Assembly (NCBI GenBank): GCA_011620465.1 | Contig: WOZC01000122.1 | Coordinates: forward strand, 1-5,768 | DNA: 5,768 nt | DNA from: Anaerolineaceae bacterium | GTDB taxonomy: Bacteria; Chloroflexota; Anaerolineae; Anaerolineales; Anaerolineaceae | Direction of reading: 5' to 3' | Translations under genes and position numbers: made by a program | Shown here: one piece after another, positions 1 to 5,768 of the stretch | How positions within the stretch are numbered: position 1 is the stretch's first letter | How the letters are laid out: each line of letters begins with the position of its first letter | Notes under the pieces: generated by a model | Told to the model about the DNA's origin: nothing | Seen by the model: the letters and a program-made list of their open reading frames with translations, nothing else | Databases searched by the model: none

Positions 1-476
1 TCATAACTGTTCTCATCGAGATCCGCGTTCTCTAATTCTTTTTCGATAATGTTCAAGCCTTTAGCTCTTGCAACAGTAGCAGCTTTAGGGACGATCTCCA
101 ATCCCTCGACCTCCCATTTGGTGGTGGCTCGGAACTCATGAAGAAAGTCGCCTGTTGCACAACCGACATCCAGAAGTCTGCCATTTTGGACGGTTGTTTG
201 TCGCAAAACAGATTGAACCCGATTTCGAAGACCAAATCCACGCAGAAAATCTACGCTTTTCGAATCTTTACGCAAGTAGGCATGATACTCTTTGGGATAA
301 TGCGTGGAAAGCTCCTCCCAGCCTGGTTGGGGATCAATGATCAATAAACCGCAATTCTCACACTTCATCAAATCCCATGAGCCAGGAAGGTTCAAGCGTA
401 GATCTGTAAGCGTTAAAAATTCTTCAGCCTGCAGATGACCGCAAAAATTACATGGGGTCGTCAATGAAATGCTCAT
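1..476 (-). CDS. SAM-dependent class I methyltransferase with N-terminal zinc ribbon (3' end cut by window edge)
   Basis: Translating the minus strand from the ATG at 476 gives 158 residues open to the left edge, so only the N-terminal part is present. C9-x2-C12 and C39-x2-C42 form a probable zinc ribbon. It is followed by a YPKEYHAY stretch (60-67) and the SAM-binding motif I, LLDVGCATGDFL (101-112), with acidic E127 after the next strand as the likely ribose-hydroxyl ligand. This order is typical of Methyltransf_23-type enzymes found in glycan and natural-product clusters, which methylate sugars or small acceptors in the cytosol. The acceptor-binding C-terminal half is missing, so the substrate cannot be inferred. 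The start overlaps the ligase stop in an ATGA and has a GGAAG ribosome site 7 bases upstream, so it is probably translationally coupled. Class assignment is firm; substrate unknown. Confidence 0.9.
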   Translation of the reverse strand, partial: MSISLTTPCNFCGHLQAEEFLTLTDLRLNLPGSWDLMKCENCGLLIIDPQPGWEELSTHYPKEYHAYLRKDSKSVDFLRGFGLRNRVQSVLRQTTVQNGRLLDVGCATGDFLHEFRATTKWEVEGLEIVPKAATVARAKGLNIIEKELENADLDENSY

Positions 477-2266
477 CTTGACGCTTCCGAATACCATTTA
501 AGAAAGATGAAGACCAGCCAGAGCTCCCATTGCCAGTCTCTCCAACCCGAGGATTGTTCTCTCAACATTTTTTCAATTTCTTCTGTGTTGAAAAACGCAT
601 TATTCTTCAAAAGGTCCATGAATTCAGCCTTGAAAACTCCTGTCAGCCAGCGACCGATGGGCGGTGAGAAAGTAGCCTTCCTACTCTTTGTACATTCCGC
701 CGGAAGGATTCTTGAGGCGGTTCGCCGCAAAACCAATTTGGTCTCACCAGCAGAAAGCTTATAGGATGCTGGAAGACTCAAGGCAAACTCAATTAATCCG
801 GGTGTCATGAAAGGTGTGTGATACAGAGTTCCGGATGCGTATTGCAGGGTAACAAGTTTTTGAGCGGCATGCGTGGGCATGGTTCCCCTGACACTTGCAT
901 AAGTTGATGTGAAAAAGTCGTCAAAACCAGGCGGAACTTCATCTCTGATCCCAAGCAAGATTTGATCAGCGAGATGACCATCGGGCGACAAAGAGGAAGC
1001 TATTATTCGCTCAACTGCCTCTCGTGTCATAAACCTTGACCAGTACACCTTTTGAAGCTGTTCAGGAAGTTCAACGCCATAGCTAAACTTCTGCATTTTC
1101 CGCAACTGATTGGTAAAGGTGGATCTTCTCGAAGAAGGAAACAGCGCTAATGCAGGTTTGATCATGTTGACACGTAAAAACCTGGGGGTTTTCAAGTATC
1201 GGCTGGCGTATCTTTCAGCAGTAAACTTCTGCATCCCCCCGAAAATGTTGTCGGCTCCCGTCCCGTCTAAAATCGAAGAAACCTTTTCTCTGCCAGCCAA
1301 AGTCATCAATAATTGCGGCAAGATGGTTGCATCCCCCAACGGTTCTGGAAAGCTTTTGGTGGCAAAATCCAAAACCCTTGAAATTTCTTCATCAGTAACC
1401 CGGAGGACATCGATTGGAAGACCGATTTGTTGTGCGTTTTCTGATGCACCTTGTGTTTCGTCATATCTTGTAGGGGGCTCATATCCAACAGTCAAACCTC
1501 GTGCTGCTATTCCTGCCTGTACTAACAAGGCGGCGATCAGGGCAGAATCTACGCCGCTGCTCATCGAAACACCAAGCGGGGTTTGGCTGCCATTTGCCGT
1601 TTTTTTCAGGTTTTCACTAAGGAGATTGTGCAATTCAGTCTGAGCGTCTTCCAAAGTACCCAGAAATGGCGTAACGTTATTGAGGATCGACCAATATTCC
1701 TCGTCTTTTCTGCTGTCCTTCGTCATTGTTACCAGCGTGGCTGGTTTGAGCACCGATACACCCTGGAATACCGTGTAGGGTGCCGGTATGCCCTTCAACG
1801 AAAATAGGATTGAAAGCCCCTGGGGCGAAACATTAAAATCATCAAGCCTTTTGGCGACAAGCTGCGCGTGCGAGGAGATGACGATTCTTCCTTGGCTCTC
1901 TCCGTAATAAACCTTCGTCATCCCAATAGGGTCAGTGGCAAAAAGCAGCTGACTGTCTCGCTCGTTCCAGGCAAGTACTGCAAAAAAGCCCTCAAGTTTC
2001 TCCAAATTTGAATGCAAGCTGTCACCCTGGACTAAGCTCACAGCTATCTCGTGAGCCAACTCTTGGTTTGTTTTCGCTTCTGTCCGACACTGGGGCGATC
2101 CCCATAAAAAGACAGTCCATTCTGACAGCCTTCGTACAGTGACAAACGGGGATGAAAACTTCCAAATAAGACGCGCGCCGGGCATTGACAACGAGTCGCA
2201 CTCAGAAAGAGAAAATTCATTGATGGTCCTCTTTTCGAAGTTAAACTCAGCCAGGAAGGATTCCAT
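473..2266 (-). CDS. Asparagine-synthetase-like ATP-dependent amide ligase lacking the glutaminase cysteine
   Basis: 597 residues, normal length for the asparagine synthase (AsnB) superfamily. Residues 1-180 keep traces of the class II glutamine amidotransferase fold (EGFFAVLAW at 92-100, DPIG at 112-115). However, residue 2 is Glu rather than the nucleophilic Cys, and no HRGPD-like segment is visible. A stop lies five codons upstream in frame, so no longer start can restore the Cys. Residues 231-248 carry the PP-loop (SSGVDS at 236-241) that binds ATP pyrophosphate, and 333-344 read LDGTGADNIFGG where AsnB has the SGEGxDExFGG type, so the usual Glu is Thr336. The C-terminus has the family's lysine-rich loop (KSRKATFSPP, 527-536) and a Trp-rich end. 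It presumably adenylates a carboxylate and couples it to ammonia or another amine; uronic acid amidation is plausible in this context. Lasso-peptide cyclases also lack the Cys, but no precursor or protease is present. Confidence 0.88.
   Translation of the reverse strand: MESFLAEFNFEKRTINEFSLSECDSLSMPGARLIWKFSSPFVTVRRLSEWTVFLWGSPQCRTEAKTNQELAHEIAVSLVQGDSLHSNLEKLEGFFAVLAWNERDSQLLFATDPIGMTKVYYGESQGRIVISSHAQLVAKRLDDFNVSPQGLSILFSLKGIPAPYTVFQGVSVLKPATLVTMTKDSRKDEEYWSILNNVTPFLGTLEDAQTELHNLLSENLKKTANGSQTPLGVSMSSGVDSALIAALLVQAGIAARGLTVGYEPPTRYDETQGASENAQQIGLPIDVLRVTDEEISRVLDFATKSFPEPLGDATILPQLLMTLAGREKVSSILDGTGADNIFGGMQKFTAERYASRYLKTPRFLRVNMIKPALALFPSSRRSTFTNQLRKMQKFSYGVELPEQLQKVYWSRFMTREAVERIIASSLSPDGHLADQILLGIRDEVPPGFDDFFTSTYASVRGTMPTHAAQKLVTLQYASGTLYHTPFMTPGLIEFALSLPASYKLSAGETKLVLRRTASRILPAECTKSRKATFSPPIGRWLTGVFKAEFMDLLKNNAFFNTEEIEKMLREQSSGWRDWQWELWLVFIFLKWYSEASR
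484..488 (-). promoter_or_regulatory. Ribosome binding site of the methyltransferase
   Basis: GGAAG on the minus strand lies 7 bases before the ATG at 476, inside the last codons of the ligase gene. It supports this start and lets ribosomes finishing the ligase re-initiate at the overlapping ATGA. Confidence 0.6.
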
Positions 2267-2268
2267 CT

Positions 2269-3195
2269 CTACCTTCTATCCCAGTCGGTACCAGCCAGGG
2301 CTGGAACAGGTTGTTTCAAACCATCCAGCGCTCCGTTAATATAAGGGCGGATTTGCGATTTCTTACCAGTAACAAGGTAGGTAAACACGGTTTTTATCGA
2401 TCCGACAAGCAAAGCAAGAAACGTTAATAACGGGAGCGGTCCATGGCGATAACGACGATAAAACCAGGAACGGTTGCGCGCTCTAAGGTAAAGCATTTTT
2501 TCCGGGACCAATTTCGAACTCATCGAGGCTTTATGTCGTATAACAGCCGAACCAACCCTGACGTTCTTCCAACCTGCATCGCGCATTCGCCGGCAAATAT
2601 CTGAGTCTTCGTAGTACATAAAAAACGAAGTATCAAACAACCCGACTTCTTTGAGGCTCTGGGTCCGCATTAATAGAGCGCAACCGAAAAGATAATCGAA
2701 CTCGGTGGTCTTTGAATACTCCGGTCGATCAAATGCCTTCCTCCCCACACGTACTGGTATTGGCAGCCAGGGGTACAGGTGGTCACCCAGGCTGAAAATT
2801 CTTTCTGGATGATCGTGATAGATAATCTTTGGTGCAGCAATGGCGATCTGCTGGTCGGACAACATAACATCCACCAAATTGCTCAAGGTATCCTTTGGGA
2901 CCAGGGTGTCATTATTGAGGACCAGGAAGAAATCCGGGTCGAGTACAACTCCTGCCCGAATCCCGTCATTGAGAGCGACAGCATAGCCGCCATTTTCATT
3001 TCTCTTGATGAGTTGCGTTTGTGGAAATTGCTGTTCAACACACGCTACAGAATCATCACTTGAGTTGTTGTCGACAACGATGACGTGCATGCGTGGGTAA
3101 TCTGTCTCATACAACGAGCCAAGGCATTCGAGCAGATCTTTGCGCAAATTCCAGTTCGCGATCACAACCACGACAAGAGGTGCTTCATTAGTCAT
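2269..3195 (-). CDS. Family 2 glycosyltransferase (rhamnosyltransferase-like, GT-A fold)
   Basis: 308 residues from the ATG at 3195. The N-terminal strand PLVVVVIANWN (6-16) leads to VDNNSSDDSV (41-50), the nucleotide-sugar site, and NENGGYAVALNDGIR (66-80). LNNDT (93-97) follows, the DxD-equivalent metal and sugar-diphosphate site. GCALLMR (171-177) precedes MYYEDSDICRR (193-203), the acceptor and catalytic signature seen in WbbL-like rhamnosyltransferases. Residues about 253-276 are hydrophobic and may anchor the enzyme at the inner face of the membrane. It should transfer an NDP-activated sugar, perhaps dTDP-rhamnose, onto a lipid-linked glycan; the sugar is inferred only. The frame is open to an ATG at 3300, but those 35 extra residues would overlap the divergent gene and precede the first fold strand, so I chose 3195. 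There is no usable Shine-Dalgarno there, only GAAG touching the ATG. First gene of a three-gene unit. Confidence 0.92.
   Translation of the reverse strand: MTNEAPLVVVVIANWNLRKDLLECLGSLYETDYPRMHVIVVDNNSSDDSVACVEQQFPQTQLIKRNENGGYAVALNDGIRAGVVLDPDFFLVLNNDTLVPKDTLSNLVDVMLSDQQIAIAAPKIIYHDHPERIFSLGDHLYPWLPIPVRVGRKAFDRPEYSKTTEFDYLFGCALLMRTQSLKEVGLFDTSFFMYYEDSDICRRMRDAGWKNVRVGSAVIRHKASMSSKLVPEKMLYLRARNRSWFYRRYRHGPLPLLTFLALLVGSIKTVFTYLVTGKKSQIRPYINGALDGLKQPVPALAGTDWDRR
2272..2277 (-). promoter_or_regulatory. Ribosome binding site of the amide ligase
   Basis: AGAAGG on the minus strand lies 5 bases before the ATG at 2266. It is embedded in the last two sense codons (Arg-Arg) of the upstream glycosyltransferase, whose TAG ends 2 bases before this ATG. 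It supports the ligase start and coupled translation. Confidence 0.65.
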
Positions 3196-3202
3196 CTTCA
3201 AG

Positions 3203-3231
3203 ATTATAATCTCAGAAGTAGATAGCACCAA
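3203..3231 (-). promoter_or_regulatory. Candidate sigma-70 type promoter for the GT2-ligase-methyltransferase unit
   Basis: Reading the minus strand, TTGGTG (3231-3226, three of six -35 consensus bases) is followed by exactly 17 bases and then TATAAT (3208-3203, perfect -10). A start about 7 bases below the -10 falls at roughly 3196, touching the ATG at 3195. The message would then be leaderless or nearly so, which agrees with the missing Shine-Dalgarno. The -35 is weak and no transcript data are available. Confidence 0.5.
3205..3210 (+). promoter_or_regulatory. Plus-strand -10 hexamer sharing the same palindrome (weak promoter candidate)
   Basis: ATTATAAT at 3203-3210 is its own reverse complement, so a perfect TATAAT also reads on the plus strand, 53 bases before the ATG at 3264. 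The -35 position at 17-base spacing is gcttca (3182-3187), a poor match, and there is no TGn extension. It is the best visible candidate for driving the plus-strand glycosyltransferase, giving a leader of about 45 bases. Confidence 0.3.
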
Positions 3232-3250
3232 ACCATGCAGGAATTGGGTA

Positions 3251-3260
3251 AGGAAAAGGG
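3251..3260 (+). promoter_or_regulatory. Ribosome binding site of the plus-strand glycosyltransferase
   Basis: The purine-rich run aggaaaaggg ends 3 bases before the ATG at 3264. AGGA sits 9 bases and AAGG about 4 bases upstream, so either register could pair with 16S rRNA. It supports the chosen start. Confidence 0.6.
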
Positions 3261-3263
3261 TAG

Positions 3264-4358
3264 ATGTTAAAGTCGATTTTTGTATCAGGTAGAGAAACAA
3301 ACTATCCCAGGAACCAATTGATGGTTGCGGCGGTTCAAGCCATCAGCCAAGCCACCATCATTGGTTCGAAAAAATCAAAGGTTTACAAAGGCGGTGTCGT
3401 TTCTATATTCCAGCAAAGCCTAGTCAGTTTCCTGCGTTTGATCCCGCGGATGGTCAAAAAGGATTTTGATTTTGTCTTCATTGGTTTCTTTGGACAACTG
3501 CTCACACAATTAATCGCCCCATTCGTTAAAAAGCCGATCATCCTGGATATGTTTGTCTCGGCTTTTGACACCCTGGTTGAGGATCGCAAACTCACTGATG
3601 AAAAATCTTTGCTTTCCAGGTACCTATTCAAACTTGATAAGCGGAGCGGTTCACGCGCCAGTTTGATCTTTGTAGATACGAACGCCCAAGCAGAGTACTT
3701 CCATGAGACTTTTGGAATTCCTTCTTCCAAAATGAAGAGGGTCTTTGTCGGTTGTGATGAAACCTTGTTTCACCCCCTCCCGGAAAAACCTGGGAGTCGC
3801 ACAGTGCTTTACTATTGTTCATACTTGCCTTTGCACGGTGTGAATGTCGTGGTTGAGGCAGCTGAACTGCTCCAGGATGACCCTTCGGTCACATTCAAGA
3901 TCATTGGTAAGGGCATTGAATACGGGAAGATTGAAAAATCCATCCAGGAAAAACAACTGAAAAATATCGAATTAGCTGATCCTGTGTCGATTGACCAACT
4001 TCCCGCTGAAATTCAAGATTCGCTTATTTGCCTTGGGGGTCATTTTGGAACAAGCGCCAAGGCTTGCCGGGTCATACCAGGCAAGGTTTTCCAGATGATT
4101 GCGATGGGAAAGCCGGTGATTGTAGGCGATAACGCTGCCAATCATGAACTCCTGACACATCAGGTTGATTCCTGGTTCTGCGAAATGAACAAACCCGTTT
4201 CCCTTGCGGATGCCATAAGTACCCTTTGTCACGATGAGGCAATGAGAAATAAGATCGCAGAAGGAGCACTAAAAACCTACCAGCGATCTGCAAAGAGTGA
4301 ATTATTAAAGTCTATCGTACAGGATAGGATTCTTGATGTCATGAAGATTAAGAATTGA
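3264..4358 (+). CDS. GT-B fold glycosyltransferase, GT4-like, with a divergent donor-site motif
   Basis: 364 residues, usual for a GT-B enzyme. The N-terminal acceptor domain starts at once with IFVSGRETNYPRN (5-17) and includes FVFIGFFGQLL (70-80), DTLVEDRK (102-109) and FVDTNAQAEYF (136-146). The linker FVGCDETLFHP (161-171) leads to the donor domain: LYYCSYLPLHG (182-192, where GT4 enzymes have a Gly-x-Lys-Gly type loop), FKIIGKG (211-217), and VIPGKVFQMIAMGKPVIVGD (270-289). The classical E-x7-E pair is not present; the aligned positions are R269 and Q277. From memory, a VIPxKxxQ pattern recurs in a GT4-like subgroup, so this may be a subfamily trait rather than inactivation. It is the only plus-strand gene here, diverging from the GT2 gene over 68 bases and overlapping the next gene tail-to-tail by 11 bases. 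Donor and acceptor are unknown. Confidence 0.85.
   Translation: MLKSIFVSGRETNYPRNQLMVAAVQAISQATIIGSKKSKVYKGGVVSIFQQSLVSFLRLIPRMVKKDFDFVFIGFFGQLLTQLIAPFVKKPIILDMFVSAFDTLVEDRKLTDEKSLLSRYLFKLDKRSGSRASLIFVDTNAQAEYFHETFGIPSSKMKRVFVGCDETLFHPLPEKPGSRTVLYYCSYLPLHGVNVVVEAAELLQDDPSVTFKIIGKGIEYGKIEKSIQEKQLKNIELADPVSIDQLPAEIQDSLICLGGHFGTSAKACRVIPGKVFQMIAMGKPVIVGDNAANHELLTHQVDSWFCEMNKPVSLADAISTLCHDEAMRNKIAEGALKTYQRSAKSELLKSIVQDRILDVMKIKN
4348..4358. other. 11-base tail-to-tail overlap of two convergent glycosyltransferase genes
   Basis: The plus gene stops with TGA at 4356-4358 and the minus gene with TAA at 4350-4348, so each last few codons lie antisense to the other. There is no room between the genes for a terminator. 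The only inverted repeat close by, TTGAG/CTCAA at 4355-4373 with a 9-base loop and no T-run, is too weak to call one. Confidence 0.9.
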
Positions 4359-5526
4359 GCGTTTCGTTCTCAACCACTTCATGATACAAACGAAAAGTAC
4401 AATCCATCATACTGGTCACGTCAAATTTGTTGAGCGTGTTGTGAGCGTTGTTTGCAAAACTCTGTCGTAACTGGCTGTCTGCGAGCAATTGATTGATCGC
4501 AACCGCTATGGATGACGGTGACCCTATCGGTACGAGCAGCCCGTTAACACCATCCTCAATAATCTCGGGGATACCGCCTACATTTGTTCCGATAACAGGT
4601 ATACCGGCAGCCATTGCTTCCAAAAAAGTTACGCCAAGCGCCTCAGTTAAGGAAGGCATTACGAATATAGTCGCCTGCCGATAGTATTCCAGCAATTCTG
4701 CCTGGGATCGCCATCCTGCAAATTCGAAATTGCGATCGACATTGAAATCTGAGCAGAGCTGTTTCAGTCGTGGTACCGATTTATCATTGCCAACGATGAC
4801 AAACCTTGCTTCAGGATGCTCCTTGATCACTCTTGGTGCGGCATTGACCAGGTCAGGAACGCCTTTCCGAATCATGTTACTTCCAACAAATAGAATCACA
4901 TGTCGGTCGGGATCGGGAGCAGTTTCTTCCCTTTTCTTGAAAACTTCCTGGTATCTCGCAATGTCAACGCTCTTATAGCAGAGCCTGACTTTTGAAGCTG
5001 CCTCTGGATAGGTTTTTTTAATAGTATTTGCTGTAAATTGGCTATTGGTCACCACGAGTTTCAATCGCTGCAGCTTACGGGATTCAAGGAAATGAACAGC
5101 ACTGTAATACAGCCAGCGTATTAGCCAATCGGGATAGTTTTTCTTGTATTCAAGCGGTCCCCTGAGCTCTGCGGAATAGGTATCGTTGACGTGTCCAATC
5201 ATTGGGGCATGAGTTTTACAGAAAAATGATTCGCGGGCATCCGTGAATTGAATCAGGTCAAACTTGTTTTGTGACTCCAATTTCCTCAGGGCAGCATTAA
5301 ACGAGAAACTAAGCGATAACCATCTTGCCTGGCTCTGGCTGAATTTTGGCTTTTTTACAGTCACAATAGTCAGTCGGGGTGAAGATAGTTGTGGCGCCTG
5401 GTCCTCGGGCAGCAACAAATTTATCGTATGACCAGCATTCAACAGGGCATTGGTGAGATTGTTTGCATGCAGCCCAACACCGCTGATAACGTTTTTGTAT
5501 TGTTGGGTCACGATGCAGATATTCAA
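4348..5526 (-). CDS. Family 4 (RfaB/PimA-type) glycosyltransferase, TTG start
   Basis: 392 residues, a complete canonical GT4 enzyme. The Rossmann N-terminus NICIVTQQY (2-10) is followed by the glycine loop SGVGLHANNL (15-24). The donor domain has FVGSNMIRKG (213-222), with R220 and K221 in the usual diphosphate-binding place, and FVIVGNDKS (242-250). PSLTEALGVTFLEAMAAGIP (291-310) contains the intact E-x7-E pair, E295 and E303, followed by VGGIPEII. It retains sugar configuration and builds cytoplasmic glycan intermediates; donor and acceptor cannot be told. The start codon is TTG. The upstream gene's TAA lies in frame seven codons before it, with no ATG or GTG between, and the next start-type codon (GTG, residue 6) would cut the first strand. 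GGTGA at 5531-5535 is the ribosome site. It follows the right-edge gene by 21 bases, probably in one transcript. Confidence 0.94.
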   Translation of the reverse strand: MNICIVTQQYKNVISGVGLHANNLTNALLNAGHTINLLLPEDQAPQLSSPRLTIVTVKKPKFSQSQARWLSLSFSFNAALRKLESQNKFDLIQFTDARESFFCKTHAPMIGHVNDTYSAELRGPLEYKKNYPDWLIRWLYYSAVHFLESRKLQRLKLVVTNSQFTANTIKKTYPEAASKVRLCYKSVDIARYQEVFKKREETAPDPDRHVILFVGSNMIRKGVPDLVNAAPRVIKEHPEARFVIVGNDKSVPRLKQLCSDFNVDRNFEFAGWRSQAELLEYYRQATIFVMPSLTEALGVTFLEAMAAGIPVIGTNVGGIPEIIEDGVNGLLVPIGSPSSIAVAINQLLADSQLRQSFANNAHNTLNKFDVTSMMDCTFRLYHEVVENETLNS

Positions 5527-5530
5527 AGTT

Positions 5531-5535
5531 TCACC
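5531..5535 (-). promoter_or_regulatory. Ribosome binding site deciding the TTG start
   Basis: GGTGA on the minus strand ends 4 bases before the TTG at 5526 and matches the AGGAGGTGA ideal at its 3' side. With the in-frame TAA at 5548-5550 closing off any longer form, it fixes the GT4 start on a TTG. Confidence 0.55.
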
Positions 5536-5547
5536 GTAATCTAACCG

Positions 5548-5768
5548 TTAATCACAGATCTTATAGATTGAAACACCGCCATCTTGGTAGATTGTCTGTG
5601 TGTCTTCAGCTTGGACAATCGCTGGGATATTAAACTGGCTACCATCAAAGGGGTTCTTTGCTCCGTCATAAAGATAGTCCACACCAAGTTCGCAAAGGGC
5701 TCCTATGTCCGGTGAAGATGAATAAAGGCTCATCACTGCCTCCGATTCGGCCATGACCTCTTCGTAGC
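5548..5768 (-). CDS. C-terminal 72 residues of a larger protein, possibly a polytopic membrane glycosyltransferase (5' part beyond window)
   Basis: The frame is open to the right edge and ends at TAA 5548-5550, giving 72 residues. An internal ATG at 5754 exists, but codons before it remain open and it has no convincing ribosome site, so this is most likely a truncated long gene and not a small protein. Visible features are an early helix-like stretch, CELGVDYLYDG, and a final IYQDGGVSIYKI. From memory, this pairing of 'GVDYLY' with a closing 'IYQ-GG-IYK' resembles the extracytoplasmic end of large multi-membrane proteins such as DUF2298/Chlor_Arch_YYY, YfhO or GT39-like enzymes, which use lipid-linked sugars outside the membrane. 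No membrane segment lies inside the visible part, so the assignment is inference. It sits 21 bases upstream of the GT4 gene in the same direction. Confidence 0.6.
   Translation of the reverse strand, partial: YEEVMAESEAVMSLYSSSPDIGALCELGVDYLYDGAKNPFDGSQFNIPAIVQAEDTQTIYQDGGVSIYKICD

Noticed and set aside
138..347. Short plus-strand frames opposite the left edge
   Set aside because: They are antisense to the methyltransferase, which has clear zinc-ribbon and SAM-binding motifs on the minus strand.
1110..1643. 177-codon open frame on the plus strand
   Set aside because: It lies wholly antisense to the conserved core of the ligase, has no recognisable domain, and is explained as a shadow of that gene's codon pattern.
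473..2266. Lasso-peptide cyclase and RiPP cluster
   Set aside because: The missing Cys and the Asp-Asn in the synthetase motif hinted at it, but there is no leader peptidase, no RRE-like protein and no unassigned space for a precursor peptide here. Glycosyltransferases dominate the context. Genes outside the window could reopen this.
3196..3300. Longer form of the GT2 gene starting at the ATG at 3300
   Set aside because: The 35 extra residues precede the first strand of the fold, would overlap the divergent gene and its ribosome site, and would swallow the promoter-like sequence. The ATG at 3195 directly precedes the conserved N-terminus.
3264..4358. Plus-strand glycosyltransferase as a pseudogene because the E-x7-E pair is absent
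   Set aside because: The frame is intact at full length with a good ribosome site and coherent GT-B motifs, so a divergent subfamily is more likely than decay.
4355..4373. Bidirectional terminator between the convergent genes
   Set aside because: The TTGAG/CTCAA repeat has a 5-base stem, mostly A-T pairs, a 9-base loop and no T-run on either side.
5548..5754. A stand-alone 68-residue small protein starting at the ATG at 5754
   Set aside because: The frame stays open to the window edge with reasonable codons before the ATG, and the content looks like the end of a larger protein.

Overview
The window reads as an interior slice of a bacterial cell-surface glycan (O-antigen, capsule or exopolysaccharide type) biosynthesis cluster. 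It is densely coding. Six genes are visible, four complete and one cut at each edge, and the only gaps between genes are 68, 21 and 2 bases. No rRNA, tRNA, CRISPR array, insertion sequence or transposase was seen. The host cannot be named securely. Mid-range base composition, bacterial Shine-Dalgarno sites and the gene families fit many environmental bacteria; a Chloroflexota-like origin is only an impression from protein style.

Layout. From the right edge, on the minus strand: the C-terminal tail of a protein resembling the extracytoplasmic end of a large membrane glycosyltransferase (5548-5768), then 21 bases later a canonical GT4 glycosyltransferase with a TTG start (4348-5526). Next is a lone plus-strand GT-B glycosyltransferase (3264-4358) whose 3' end overlaps the GT4 gene tail-to-tail by 11 bases. 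A 68-base divergent control region (3196-3263) follows. From it the minus strand carries a tight three-gene unit: GT2 glycosyltransferase (2269-3195), an asparagine-synthetase-like ATP-dependent amide ligase (473-2266), and a zinc-ribbon SAM methyltransferase (1-476, cut by the left edge). Spacings in that unit are +2 and -4 bases.

How they may work together (inference). The three soluble glycosyltransferases would add successive sugars to a lipid-linked glycan at the cytoplasmic face. The ligase and methyltransferase would decorate a sugar by amidation or amine coupling and by methylation. The right-edge protein, if a membrane transferase, would act on the outer face.

The points most worth a second look are the ligase, which lacks the N-terminal glutaminase cysteine and departs from the usual C-terminal active-site motif, and the intergenic region, where a palindromic octamer supplies a perfect -10 hexamer on both strands and may place the GT2 mRNA 5' end at or next to its start codon. 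I found no convincing evidence of a wholly new system here.
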